Shown here: positions 52,837 to 62,222 of the stretch, piece by piece
Position numbering within the stretch: position 1 is the first letter of the stretch
How the letters are laid out: each line of letters begins with the position of its first letter
Origin: Bosea sp. BIWAKO-01
GTDB taxonomy: Bacteria > Pseudomonadota > Alphaproteobacteria > Rhizobiales > Beijerinckiaceae
DNA: 64,000 nucleotides
Direction of reading: 5' to 3'
Assembly: GCF_001748145.1 (NCBI RefSeq)
Contig: NZ_BCQA01000001.1
Span: forward strand, 2,754,501-2,818,500
The notes under the pieces: generated by a model
The model's input: only the letters and a program-made list of their open reading frames with translations
What the model was told of the DNA's origin: nothing
The model's database searches: none
Position numbers and translations under genes: made by a program

Positions 52837-54060
52837 ATGGACACCGTCGATCGCAGCAACTCAGTGAGCGCGGCTTCCGGAACGCCGGCAGCGCGGGCCG
52901 TGCGGGAAAGGCCCCCGCTCGTGGTCTATGTCCTGGGATTGACGATCTTTTCGCTGACCACGTCGGAATTCATGGTCGCCGGCATGATGCCCTCGCTGTC
53001 GGTCGCGCTTGGCGTGACGATTGCCGAGGTCGGGTATCTGATCTCGATCTATGCGGCGGGGATGGTCGTCGGTGGGCCGCTACTGACCCTCGCGCTTCTC
53101 AAGCTCGGAGTTCCAAACAAGGGCGCACTGCTTGGTTTGCTTGCGCTCTACAGTGTTGGAGGGATCATCGCCGCGACAGCAGATGGGTATGGCACCATGG
53201 TTGCCGCGCGTATCATCACCGGCGTTGCTGGATCAGCATGTTTCGGGGTTTCGTTGGCCATCTGCGCCGAAGTCGTTCGGCCGGACTCGCGAGGGCGGGC
53301 CTCATCGATCGTGCTCGCCGGGTTGATGCTCGCGACGGTCCTGGGCGTGCCGGCTGCAACCTTGATTGACCAGCGCTTTGGCTGGCGAGCGAGCTTTTGG
53401 CTGGTCGTCGCGCTCGCGGTGCTGTGTGCCGCTGTCATCGCAGCATTGGTCCCGGTATCCAGGAAATCGGCCCAAATCAGCTTGAGCACTGAACTGGCAT
53501 CGTTCCGAAACGGCCGGCTTTGGGCTGCATATGCCACGAGCGGCCTGATCATCGGCGCGACCTTTTCAGCATTCAGTTATGTCTCGCCGATCTTTACGGA
53601 TGTGACGGGCTTTTCTCCTGCAACGGTACCCCTGCTGCTCGGCGCTTATGGTGCAGCCAATGTCATCGGCAACGCGATCGTTGGGCGCTTCGCTGACAAG
53701 TATACGATTCCGATCCTCGTCGGGGGCTTGGTCGCATTGGCGGGGACGCTCGCGACATTCGCAGTTTTTGCCGATCACCGCATTATCAGCGTCGTTGCGT
53801 TCATAGCGATTGGGTTGGTCGGGGTCCCCATGAACCCGGCGTTGATTTCACGCGTCATGAAGACGGCGCACCCCGGACCATTGGTGAACACGGTCCATAC
53901 ATCGGTCATCAATATCGGCCTTGCGGCAGGCGCCTGGTTCGGTGGCATCGGTATCGTAGCCGGTTATGGTTTGCGCTCGCCGCTTTGGATCGGCGTCGCG
54001 CTGGCGCTGCTCGGTCTCGTCAGCCTCATGCCGCGCAGCGCCAGGAGATCGGCGCAATGA
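52837..54060 (+). CDS. MFS transporter, DHA1/AraJ type
   Basis: A 407-residue inner-membrane transporter with twelve predicted helices. Motifs include TTSEFMVAGMMPSLSVALGV, ARIITGVAGSACFGVSLAIC and VGVPMNPALISRVMKTA. Members are proton-driven sugar or drug exporters. ATG at 52837 or GTG at 52831; the ribosome site is weak either way. Divergent from the TetR regulator. Its N-terminal pattern matches the disrupted MFS gene at 50237, so an intact homologue remains nearby. Confidence 0.88.
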   Translation: MDTVDRSNSVSAASGTPAARAVRERPPLVVYVLGLTIFSLTTSEFMVAGMMPSLSVALGVTIAEVGYLISIYAAGMVVGGPLLTLALLKLGVPNKGALLGLLALYSVGGIIAATADGYGTMVAARIITGVAGSACFGVSLAICAEVVRPDSRGRASSIVLAGLMLATVLGVPAATLIDQRFGWRASFWLVVALAVLCAAVIAALVPVSRKSAQISLSTELASFRNGRLWAAYATSGLIIGATFSAFSYVSPIFTDVTGFSPATVPLLLGAYGAANVIGNAIVGRFADKYTIPILVGGLVALAGTLATFAVFADHRIISVVAFIAIGLVGVPMNPALISRVMKTAHPGPLVNTVHTSVINIGLAAGAWFGGIGIVAGYGLRSPLWIGVALALLGLVSLMPRSARRSAQ

Positions 54061-54213
54061 ACGCACGACGGACGCCAAGTGGTATCCGGGGATGCAGGCA
54101 CATGCTCAGACGGTTCACTGGCCAGGACAGCCTGGACGGCCAACCGCAGATGCCGTCCGCCATCAACGTTTGACGTCAAGAGCAGTTGGCGCGCCACTGG
54201 CCCAAACTCGGGG

Positions 54214-54762
54214 CTAAAACGATGGCGGCGTGCAGGCGCTCACAACTTCGCAGGCAACGGGCCCCACGCATCGAAACCGATGCGGCCGTCGGCTATCGAA
54301 ATAATACGCATCGCCGGGTCCCAGTATTCGGCGTTGATCCTCGACTGTGACCTCCAGCCGGCCAATGAGGACAATTCCGCCCTCTTCGCCATCATGGGCG
54401 AGCAGCACACGACCCGTGTCGGTCCCTGGTTCGTAGCGTTCCTTCAGGATTTGAAGTGCGCGACCGAACAGGCTCTCGCCCACCTGCCTATACGAAATCC
54501 CGCCCTTGCCGATCTCAACCAATTCACTGGCTTGATAGAAGGTCTGTTGTGGCCTGTCGGGCTCCATTGAGAAGAATTCGCTGAGTCCAATGGGGATTCC
54601 ATCGAGAATTCGCTTCAGGACCCCAACAGATGGGCTAATGGAATTCGATTCGATCAGCGATATTGACGAATTGGCTATGCCAACACGCCTTGCGAGCGTG
54701 CGTTGCGATAAATTGTATTTCTGTCGGATGAATCTCAGGCGCGCACCTACGTCCACAGACAC
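54214..54762 (-). CDS. XRE-cupin transcriptional regulator (PuuR-like)
   Basis: A 182-residue regulator. The N-terminal XRE helix-turn-helix is GARLRFIRQKYNLSQRTLAR followed by RVGIANSSISLIESNSISPS. The C-terminal cupin is GEEGGIVLIGRLEVTVEDQR with GDAYYFDSRRPHRFRCVG. This architecture is typical of PuuR and related regulators of polyamine and amino-acid degradation. It is divergent from the class III aminotransferase at 55106, consistent with control of that gene. Confidence 0.9.
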   Translation of the reverse strand: MSVDVGARLRFIRQKYNLSQRTLARRVGIANSSISLIESNSISPSVGVLKRILDGIPIGLSEFFSMEPDRPQQTFYQASELVEIGKGGISYRQVGESLFGRALQILKERYEPGTDTGRVLLAHDGEEGGIVLIGRLEVTVEDQRRILGPGDAYYFDSRRPHRFRCVGPVACEVVSACTPPSF

Positions 54763-55105
54763 TGAACTCTCCTCCCTGCCGACCCGTGCTTCTCGCGAGA
54801 CGATCCTCGACGCATCTTCGTCCCGTGCGCTTGCCGTGGGACATTCGCCCCCTGACGCGAAGGGGACAGCTCATCCGTCAAAGCGGCGCCCACTGGCCCG
54901 ATTGAGCTGATTTCCATGGCAGAGCGTACCGACATGGCGCGGCCACGCTCCGACATCGATGCCGATCACCAGCTGTTCCTCCTGTTCGATATCTGCATCA
55001 ATCTGTCATTGCTGTCTTATAAATCAGTCTCTTATGTTTTATCTGAAACAGACTTGTTGGCAATGACGGAACGTGGCTTGTGGCAGGCAGACAAGGGAGC
55101 ACGCC
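54763..55105. other. divergent regulatory region, XRE-cupin regulator / aminotransferase
   Basis: A 343-bp stretch with no supported gene. Its right half becomes AT-rich. It holds a promoter-like pair (see 55009-55037) and repeated TCTTAT elements that could bind the XRE-cupin regulator. Confidence 0.5.
55009..55037 (+). promoter_or_regulatory. sigma-70-like promoter candidate of the aminotransferase operon
   Basis: TTGCTG and TTATGT separated by exactly 17 bp, about 70 bp before the aminotransferase ATG. TCTTAT occurs twice within it and AGTCT/AGACT arms surround the -10, so a regulator could bind here. Confidence 0.4.
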
Positions 55106-56455
55106 ATGACCGCAAATCCTCCGCCAGCCTCATTGCAGAACGCCCGCTCGCTCGACAGCTACTGGATGCCCTTTACCGCCAACCGGCAGTTCAAGGCCGC
55201 GCCGCGGCTCCTCGCCTCAGCCCAGGGCATGCACTACACGACCGATGATGGTCGCAAGGTGGTCGACGGCACGGCCGGGCTCTGGTGCGTCAACGCCGGA
55301 CATGGCCGTCGCCAGATCACGGAAGCGGTCGAGCGCCAGCTTTCGACCCTCGATTATGCGCCGTCCTTCCAGATGGGGCACACGATCGCCTTCGACTTCG
55401 CCGAGCGCCTCGCCGCCCTGGCGCCAGGAGCCGGAGACGCGAAACTCGATCGCGTCTTCTTCACAGGTTCGGGCTCGGAATCAGTCGATACGGCTCTCAA
55501 GATCGCCATCGCCTATCAGCGCGCGATCGGGCAGGGGACGCGAACCCGCCTGATCGGCCGCGAGCGCGGCTATCACGGCGTCGGCTTCGGCGGCATTTCG
55601 GTCGGTGGACTGGTCAATAACCGGCGCGTCTTCCCGCAGCTTCCGGGCAGCGATCACCTGCGCCATACGCATGACCTTACCCGCAATGCCTATACGAAGG
55701 GGCACCCGGAGCACGGCGCCGAGCTTGCCGACGATCTCGAGCGCCTGGTCGCGCTGCATGGGGCGGAGACGATTGCGGCGGTGATCGTCGAGCCCGTCGC
55801 AGGCTCGACCGGCGTTCTGTTGCCGCCGAAGGGCTATCTGCAGCGTCTGCGCGAGATTGCGACGCGTCACGGCATCCTGCTGATCTTCGACGAGGTCATC
55901 ACGGGGTTCGGCCGTCTCGGCACGCCCTTTGCGGCCGACTATTTCGGAGTGGTGCCCGACATCATGACGACGGCCAAGGGCCTGACCAATGGTGCAGTGC
56001 CGATGGGCGCCGTTTTCGCCAGCCGCAAGGTGCATGATGGCCTGATGACCGGTCCGGAGGCTGCTATCGAGCTGTTCCATGGCTACACCTACTCCGGCCA
56101 CCCGATCGCCTGCGCCGCTGGTCTCGCGACGCTCGACATCTATGCCGAAGAGGGGCTCCTGACGCGCGCCGCGGAGCTTGCGGCGAAATGGCAGGAGGCG
56201 ATGCACAGCCTCAGGGGCGCTCCCCATGTCGTTGATATCCGCACCATCGGCCTCGTCGTCGGCATCGAGCTCGAATCGCGCGCTGGAGCGATCGGGGCGC
56301 GGGCCTATGACATCTTCGTCGACTGCTTCGAGAAGGGGCTGCTGATCCGCGTCACCGGCGACATCATCGCCCTGTCGCCACCGCTGATCGTCGAGCCGGG
56401 GCAGATCGACGACATGGTGTCGCTGCTCGACGAAGCCCTGAAGCGCGCGGCCTAG
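55106..56455 (+). CDS. Class III aminotransferase (omega-amino acid:pyruvate type)
   Basis: A 449-residue PLP enzyme transferring terminal amino groups, for example from beta-alanine, to pyruvate. N-terminal SYWMPFTANRQFKAAPRLLA and GLWCVNAGHGR are hallmarks of beta-alanine:pyruvate transaminases. FTGSGSESVDTALK, LIFDEVITGFGRLG and the lysine block TTAKGLTNGAVPMGAV complete the active site. ATG at 55106 follows AGGGAG. It opens the run aminotransferase, amidase, binding protein. With a PuuR-like regulator next door, polyamine- or beta-amino-acid-derived substrates are likely. Confidence 0.9.
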   Translation: MTANPPPASLQNARSLDSYWMPFTANRQFKAAPRLLASAQGMHYTTDDGRKVVDGTAGLWCVNAGHGRRQITEAVERQLSTLDYAPSFQMGHTIAFDFAERLAALAPGAGDAKLDRVFFTGSGSESVDTALKIAIAYQRAIGQGTRTRLIGRERGYHGVGFGGISVGGLVNNRRVFPQLPGSDHLRHTHDLTRNAYTKGHPEHGAELADDLERLVALHGAETIAAVIVEPVAGSTGVLLPPKGYLQRLREIATRHGILLIFDEVITGFGRLGTPFAADYFGVVPDIMTTAKGLTNGAVPMGAVFASRKVHDGLMTGPEAAIELFHGYTYSGHPIACAAGLATLDIYAEEGLLTRAAELAAKWQEAMHSLRGAPHVVDIRTIGLVVGIELESRAGAIGARAYDIFVDCFEKGLLIRVTGDIIALSPPLIVEPGQIDDMVSLLDEALKRAA

Positions 56456-56609
56456 CCGGTCACCGGCCTGCTCCGCCGGTCGGTGCATCGGGCCGATGCA
56501 ATCCTGTGCATTGCGAGGTCCGTCCCCGCGATGCCAGCTTGCCCCTGTCTATCTGGCTGACGAGACGCGGCGCTTGCCTGCCGCGTCATGCCAAGGGAGG
56601 GGCCCTGTC

Positions 56610-58103
56610 TTGAGCGAACCTTGCGATCTCAGCGCCGTCGAGGCGCGCGCCCTGATCGGGGCGAAGTCCCTGTCCGCCAGCGAATTGCTGGACAGCTGCA
56701 TCCGTCGCATCGATGCCGTCGACCCCGCCGTCAATGCCATGGTTGCGCGCGATGACGTGCGCGCGCGAGCGGCAGCGCGGAAAGCCGATGAGGCGACGAT
56801 GCGCGGCGATGCGCTCGGCGCCCTGCATGGCCTGCCGGTCGGCATCAAGGATCTCGAGAATGTCGCCGGCTTGCGGACGACCTATGGCAGCCCGCTGTTT
56901 CGTGACTTCGTGCCGCCCGAGGACCAGTTGATCGTCGCCTCGGTTCGCAAGGCTGGCGCCATCATCGCCGGAAAGACCAACACGCCGGAATGGGGCGCCG
57001 GCGCGAACACGCGCAATGCGGTCTATGGCGTCACCGGCAATCCGTTCGATCCCTCGAAATCGGCAGCCGGCTCCTCCGGTGGGTCCGGCGTCGTGCTGGC
57101 AACCAACATGGTGCCGATCGCAACCGGCTCGGATACGGGCGGCTCGCTACGCAATCCGGCCGCCTTCAACGGCGTCGTCGGCTTCCGGCCGACACCGGGG
57201 CTGGTCCCGAGCGACAAGCGGCCCTTCGGCTGGAACCCGCTGAGCGTGCTGGGCCCGATGGCCAGGACCGTGCCCGACCTCTGCCTGCTGCTCTCGGCCA
57301 TGGTCTCGGACGACGCCTGCGATCCGCTGGCGACGACGATCGTCGGCCAGACCGTGCGCAAACCGGGGGATTTCGCGCGACCGGCCGAGATCGACCTCGC
57401 TTCGCTGAAAGTCGCGCTGACGCCCGATTTCGGCTTCGCGCCGACCGAGCGGCATATCCGCGAGGTCTTTGCCGAGAAGACCGGGCTGTTCAATCAGCTC
57501 TTTGCCGTCGCTGATGAGGCAACGCCCGATTGCAGCGGCACGGACGAAACCTTCGAGGTCTTGCGCTCGCTCTCCTTCCTGGCCTCGATGCATGAGCGGG
57601 TGCGCGATACGCCCGAACTGGTCGGCCCCAATGTCCGCGCCAATGTCGAGGAGGGTCTGCGCTACAGCGCGCTCGACGTCACCCAGGCGCTGAAGCAGCA
57701 GACCGTGCTCTACAAGAACTGGCAGAGCTTCTTCTCGCGCTTCGACGTCATCCTGTCGCCGGCGGTCACGCTGAGTCCGCGCCCCTGGAGCGAGCTCTAT
57801 CCCGCCGAGATCGATGGCAAGGCAACGCGAACCTATTTCCACTGGCTGGCACTGGCCTATGCCGTCACCGTGGTCGGTCACCCCGCGATCTCGCTGCCGG
57901 TCGGGCTCGATCGCAACGGCATGCCGTTTGGGTTGCAGATCGTCGGGCCGCGCGGCGGCGACGCCAAGGTGCTTGCCGTTGCTGCTGCCTTGGAGCGCGT
58001 ACTGGCCGGCGATCCCCGTACGGCGCGTCCGGTGCCGGACATCGCCGCGCTGGCGAAGGCTCAACGCCTGAGCGACAGTCCAGGGTTCCTGGGGTTCGAC
58101 TGA
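56610..58103 (+). CDS. Amidase (amidase signature family)
   Basis: A 497-residue hydrolase. The Ser-cisSer-Lys triad is Lys80 in PVGIKDLENV, Ser155 in SAAGSSGGSG and Ser179 in GSDTGGSLRNP, with the standard 24-residue spacing between the serines. TTG at 56610 is chosen because GGGAGGGG lies 9 bp upstream and the N-terminus then matches the family. Cytoplasmic; it would cleave a simple amide, perhaps freeing the amine acceptor or donor used by the aminotransferase in front of it. Confidence 0.9.
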   Translation: MSEPCDLSAVEARALIGAKSLSASELLDSCIRRIDAVDPAVNAMVARDDVRARAAARKADEATMRGDALGALHGLPVGIKDLENVAGLRTTYGSPLFRDFVPPEDQLIVASVRKAGAIIAGKTNTPEWGAGANTRNAVYGVTGNPFDPSKSAAGSSGGSGVVLATNMVPIATGSDTGGSLRNPAAFNGVVGFRPTPGLVPSDKRPFGWNPLSVLGPMARTVPDLCLLLSAMVSDDACDPLATTIVGQTVRKPGDFARPAEIDLASLKVALTPDFGFAPTERHIREVFAEKTGLFNQLFAVADEATPDCSGTDETFEVLRSLSFLASMHERVRDTPELVGPNVRANVEEGLRYSALDVTQALKQQTVLYKNWQSFFSRFDVILSPAVTLSPRPWSELYPAEIDGKATRTYFHWLALAYAVTVVGHPAISLPVGLDRNGMPFGLQIVGPRGGDAKVLAVAAALERVLAGDPRTARPVPDIAALAKAQRLSDSPGFLGFD

Positions 58104-58144
58104 CGCGCCGTCGCCGCCAATACAATGACAAGAGGGGATTTCCG

Positions 58145-59731
58145 TTGAAGCGCCGTACATTCTTGAAGGGGGCCGTTGCAGCCGGCCTCGGCAGTACCTC
58201 GTTGACGTCTCTCGCCCGGGCCCAGGCCGGGCGCTCCACCCTGATGAAATTCGTGCCGCAGGCCAATCTGAGCGCGCTCGACCCGATCTGGACCACTGCG
58301 ACCGTGACCAATAATCACGGTTACTATGTCTTCGACACGCTCTTCGGCGCCGATATGGACTTCAAGCCCCAGCCGCAAATGGCTGAGCGGCACGAGGTGC
58401 TGAACGATGGCAAGACCTGGCGCATCACGCTTCGTGAGGGGCTGGTGTTCCATGACGGCGCGCCGGTCAAGGCTGCCGATTGCGTCGCCAGCCTGAAGCG
58501 CTGGTGCCAGCGCGACCCCTACGGCCAGTTGCTGGCCAAGGTGGTCGAAGCCTGGCAGGTCGTCGATGACCGGGTCTTCGAGATCAAGCTGACGCGCGCC
58601 TTCCCGACCATGCTCGAGGCGCTCGCCAAGGTCGATACGCCGCCCTTCATCATGCCCGAACGGCTGGCCGTGACCGATGCCAGCAAGCAGGTGACGGAGA
58701 TGGTGGGTTCCGGCCCCTACCGGTTCATCCCGGGGGAGTATGTCTCCGGCAGCCGGGTGGTCTACGAGAAATTCGCCGGCTACAAGCCGCGCACCGAACC
58801 GGCTAGCCGCAATGCCGGTGGCAAGATCGGCCATTTCGAGCGGGTGGAATGGCAGGTCCTGCCCGATCCCGCGACCGCGGCTTCGGCCCTGATGAAGGGC
58901 GAGGTCGACTGGTGGGAGCGTCCGCTGACCGACCTCCAGCCGCTGCTTGCGAGCAATCCCGAGATCAGGCGGGAGGCGACGGACACCTCCGGTCGGATGG
59001 CGATCATGCGGCTGAACCACCTGCATCCGCCCTTCAACAATCCCAAGGTGCGCCAGGCCGTTCGCATGGCGGTCAACCAGGAGGATTACATGCAGGCGAC
59101 GCAGGGCGACGACACCACGCTCTGGCAGACCTGCCGCAGCCTCTGGCCGCGCGGCACGCCCTATTATACCGGCGAGCAGGAAGACCTGATGCCGCAAAGC
59201 CTGGACAAGGCGAAGGCAGCCTTGGCGGCGTCCGGTTATGCCGGCGAGAAGGTCGTCATCATCAGCCCCACCGATTTCCCCGATATCGGCCCACTCGGGC
59301 AGGTCACCGGTGAATTGCTGCAGCGCCTCGGCATGAATGTGCAGATGGCCGACAGCGACTGGGGGACGGTCGTGCAGCGTCGCGGCAATCGCGAAAGCGT
59401 CGAAAAGGGCGGCTGGAGCATCTTTCACACCACCGGCCCGGCGGTGGGCTGGAGCAACCCCGCCCTGTCGCTGCTCGTCCGTGGTCAGGGAGCCAAGGGC
59501 TGGTTCGGCTGGTGGGAGAGCGAGAGCGCCGAGAAACTGGCCGAGGAGTGGCTCTACGCCGCCGATGCGGCTGGCCAGAAGAAGGCTGCCGTTGCCCTGG
59601 CGCGGCTGGCGCTCGAGGAGGTCGCGACCATCCCGCTCGGCCAGTTCGTCATTCGCACGGCCTATCGCAAGAGCCTGACCGGCATGCTGCCGGGCTCTGC
59701 GCCTTATCCCTGGGGCCTGCGCCGGGCCTGA
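58145..59731 (+). CDS. Peptide/nickel-type ABC binding protein, Tat-exported
   Basis: A 528-residue family 5 periplasmic binding protein. The leader MKRRTFLKGAVAAGLG is a textbook twin-arginine signal, unusual for this family but common in this subgroup. Blocks LREGLVFHDGAPVKAADCVA, EMVGSGPYRFIPGEY and NNPKVRQAVRMAVNQEDYM identify the fold. TTG start at 58145 follows AGAGGGGA. No permease genes adjoin it: the next gene is a convergent gamma-glutamyltransferase. It must work with a transporter elsewhere. Confidence 0.9.
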   Translation: MKRRTFLKGAVAAGLGSTSLTSLARAQAGRSTLMKFVPQANLSALDPIWTTATVTNNHGYYVFDTLFGADMDFKPQPQMAERHEVLNDGKTWRITLREGLVFHDGAPVKAADCVASLKRWCQRDPYGQLLAKVVEAWQVVDDRVFEIKLTRAFPTMLEALAKVDTPPFIMPERLAVTDASKQVTEMVGSGPYRFIPGEYVSGSRVVYEKFAGYKPRTEPASRNAGGKIGHFERVEWQVLPDPATAASALMKGEVDWWERPLTDLQPLLASNPEIRREATDTSGRMAIMRLNHLHPPFNNPKVRQAVRMAVNQEDYMQATQGDDTTLWQTCRSLWPRGTPYYTGEQEDLMPQSLDKAKAALAASGYAGEKVVIISPTDFPDIGPLGQVTGELLQRLGMNVQMADSDWGTVVQRRGNRESVEKGGWSIFHTTGPAVGWSNPALSLLVRGQGAKGWFGWWESESAEKLAEEWLYAADAAGQKKAAVALARLALEEVATIPLGQFVIRTAYRKSLTGMLPGSAPYPWGLRRA

Positions 59732-59751
59732 CCGGCGCAGGCGGAGTCGCG

Positions 59752-61365
59752 TCAGGCCGCAGGGCCTGCCGCGACCGCGGCCGACCAGGGCGATACGAGA
59801 TCGCTGCAGCCTTCTGCGCCGTCGGTGTCGGCGCGGATCAGATTCGGGCAGGCGAAGTTGATCGGCAGTACCCCGTGCTCGACGATCGAGACCGGCCCGG
59901 CCACTTCCAGCGCATCGAGAACATCGTCGGGCAGGCGGCAATCGGCGCTGGTCGAATCCGGCCCGGAGACGTCGATGCGCGGCGCATGGGCGGCCTCGTC
60001 GACGTCCATGCCGAAATCGAGCGTCCAGGCCAGGCTCTGGTAGACGCTGGCGAGGATGCGCCGGCCGCCCGAGGCGCCCATGGCAAACCGCGGCCAGTTG
60101 CCGTCCTTCGGCGTCACCACGACCGGGCACATGTTGCAGAGCGGTCGCGCGCCGGGGGTGATCGCATTGGCGCTGCCGGGGCGCGGATCGAACCACATCA
60201 TGCCGTTGTTCATCAGCACGCCGGTCTCGGGCAGCACGACGCGGCTGCCCATCGACGAGAGCAGCGTGGTGGTAATGGCGACAAGATTGCCCTCGCCATC
60301 GACCACGGTCAGATGCGTGGTGCAGGTGTCGGCCGGTTCCGGTGCAGCTTGTGCGGCGCCGAGACCGGCGAGGCGCTCGGCATAGGCCTCGCGCATCACC
60401 GTCGAGAGCTTTGCGAACCAGGCGGCGTCCGGGCCTCCCGCCGGCGGAGCGACTGTGGCCATGCCTTCGACCACGGTGGCGAGCGTCGGGGCGGCGGTCA
60501 GCCCGCCGGCCGTGTGGAGCACATGCGTTCCGCGCCAGTCGATCACGGGAGCCTGCCGGACGGTCGCTTCGCAGCCTGCGAGGTCGGTCGCATCGACGAC
60601 CCCGCCCACTGCCGCGATGTCGGCTGCGAGGCGCCTTGCGGTTTCGCCTTCGTAGAAGTCGCGCAAGCCCGCCTCGGCCAGGCGCTCCAGGGTGGCTGCA
60701 AGATTGCCGAGCCTCATGAAGCCCGGAACGCCCTGATAGGGCGGTACCGGGGGCAGGCCGCCAGGCAGATAGATGCGGGCGCTTTCTTCATAGAGCCGCA
60801 AGACCGAGGCCGAGGAGGCGATCTTCAGCGTCGTGTACCAGTCCTGAGCCAGCCCGCGCCGGGCGAGCGCGATCGCAGGGGCGAGGAGGTCGGAGACCGG
60901 CAGCCCGCTGCCGAAATGCTGTTTCAGCGCCGCATAGCCGGCAACCGACGAAGGGATGCAGAAGGAGAGCGGTCCGTGGATATTGCGGTCGTCCACCACC
61001 TCCGGCCAGGTGAAGAGGTCCTTCTTGATCGCACCGGTCAGCGGGTAGTCCGCCGGGTCGGCGCGGCGGGGTGCGACGGGGCCGAAATCGATGACCTGCG
61101 CGCGCCGCTCACCGGCCTTCAGCACGACCGCGAAGCCGATGCCGCCGAGACCGCTGTTCCAGGGTTCGACCGCGGCGAGCGCGAAGCAGGCAGCGACGGC
61201 GGCGTCTGCGGCATTGCCGCCAGCATCCAGGATCGCTGCGCCGGCTGCGGCTGCCTCGCGGTTCTGCGAGACGACAATGCCGTTCTTTCCGCGCGCCGAG
61301 GGCTTGGTCAGGTTCCAGTTCTGCGTCCGGTAGACAGTCTCACGCGCGCTCTTGGCAACGGCCAT
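59752..61365 (-). CDS. Gamma-glutamyltransferase family protein
   Basis: A 537-residue Ntn-hydrolase. The autoprocessing site and nucleophile is Thr349 in TCTTHLTVVDGEGN, dividing a large subunit (about 348 residues) from a small subunit (about 189). Other family blocks are VVSQNREAAAAGAAILDAGG, NNGMMWFDPRPG and FAMGASGGRRI. I see no export signal, so it may be cytoplasmic, unlike classical GGT. ATG at 61365 follows GGGGAG. Convergent with the binding-protein gene with only 20 bp between them. Confidence 0.9.
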   Translation of the reverse strand: MAVAKSARETVYRTQNWNLTKPSARGKNGIVVSQNREAAAAGAAILDAGGNAADAAVAACFALAAVEPWNSGLGGIGFAVVLKAGERRAQVIDFGPVAPRRADPADYPLTGAIKKDLFTWPEVVDDRNIHGPLSFCIPSSVAGYAALKQHFGSGLPVSDLLAPAIALARRGLAQDWYTTLKIASSASVLRLYEESARIYLPGGLPPVPPYQGVPGFMRLGNLAATLERLAEAGLRDFYEGETARRLAADIAAVGGVVDATDLAGCEATVRQAPVIDWRGTHVLHTAGGLTAAPTLATVVEGMATVAPPAGGPDAAWFAKLSTVMREAYAERLAGLGAAQAAPEPADTCTTHLTVVDGEGNLVAITTTLLSSMGSRVVLPETGVLMNNGMMWFDPRPGSANAITPGARPLCNMCPVVVTPKDGNWPRFAMGASGGRRILASVYQSLAWTLDFGMDVDEAAHAPRIDVSGPDSTSADCRLPDDVLDALEVAGPVSIVEHGVLPINFACPNLIRADTDGAEGCSDLVSPWSAAVAAGPAA

Positions 61366-61549
61366 ATATCCAACTCCCCTTGTTCGTGGGCGCATGCTTC
61401 CACGATTCCACGGCGCGGCGGAAGGCTGGCAAAGCAGGCCCGCCCTGCGATCGGCTCGGGGGGCTCTGCTGCGGCAGGCGGGTTCGCGACCTCAGGTTGA
61501 GGATGTCGCAGCAAATGGCTGGCGCAATGCGCGCGAGCCATTAATCTTG

Positions 61550-61554
61550 GAACG
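61550..61554 (+). promoter_or_regulatory. possible ECF -35 element before the sigma gene
   Basis: GGAAC, in an AT-richer patch 62 bp before the sigma factor start, resembles the -35 core recognised by many ECF sigma factors and would allow autoregulation. The -10 is not evident. Confidence 0.25.
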
Positions 61555-61616
61555 GATTGAACCTCCGCCGCATTCGCAGCGACAAACCTGCGAGCCGGCA
61601 TGCAGGGTCCCGCGCG

Positions 61617-62177
61617 ATGCATACCGAGTCCGACGAAGACCTCGTCAAGCGGATCGCCTCTGGCGACCGGCTCGCGATGAAGGTGCTGTTCTCGCGGCAC
61701 CAGGTGCATGTCTATCGTTTCGCGCTGCGGCTCGTGCGCGACGAGACGGTGGCGGAGGATGTGATCAGTGACGTCTTCATGGACCTCTGGCGGCAGGCGG
61801 ACCGGTTCGAGGCGCGCGCCAGCGTCACGACCTGGCTCCTCGCCATCACCCGCAACAAGGCCTACTCGCTGCTGCGCAAGCGGCGCGAGGCTGGCCTCGA
61901 CGACGAATTCGCCGAAACCATCGAGGACGAGGCGGACGATCCTGAAATCGTGCTGCAGAAGCAGGACAAGGGTCTCGCGATCAGGGCCTGCCTCGGGAAA
62001 CTCAGCCTCGAACACCGCGAGGTCATCGATCTCGTCTATTATCACGAGACCTCCGTGGAGGAGGTGGCGCGGATCGTCGGCATCCCCGAGAACACCGTCA
62101 AGACGCGGCTCTTCCATGCCCGCAAGAAGCTGGGCGAGCTGCTCAACGCCGCCGGGATCGATCGGGGCTGGCCATGA
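61617..62177 (+). CDS. ECF-type RNA polymerase sigma factor
   Basis: A 186-residue sigma factor. Region 2 runs through SRHQVHVYRFALRLVRDETV and AEDVISDVFMDLWRQADRF; region 4 through LSLEHREVIDLVYYHETSVE, then EVARIVGIPENTVKTRLFHA. ATG at 61617 gives the usual short N-terminus. It is followed 45 bp later by the membrane anti-sigma gene and then a secreted protease, a complete signalling set. Confidence 0.92.
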   Translation: MHTESDEDLVKRIASGDRLAMKVLFSRHQVHVYRFALRLVRDETVAEDVISDVFMDLWRQADRFEARASVTTWLLAITRNKAYSLLRKRREAGLDDEFAETIEDEADDPEIVLQKQDKGLAIRACLGKLSLEHREVIDLVYYHETSVEEVARIVGIPENTVKTRLFHARKKLGELLNAAGIDRGWP

Positions 62178-62222
62178 GTGTTTTCGGATGCCGGTTCGAT
62201 CCGCCCAATCGGGAGCTGCGCC

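Noticed and set aside
58061..60196. 711-codon minus-strand frame and a 662-codon plus-strand frame (59512-61500) around the binding protein and GGT genes
   Set aside because: Both are antisense to clearly recognisable proteins and have compositions typical of shadow frames.
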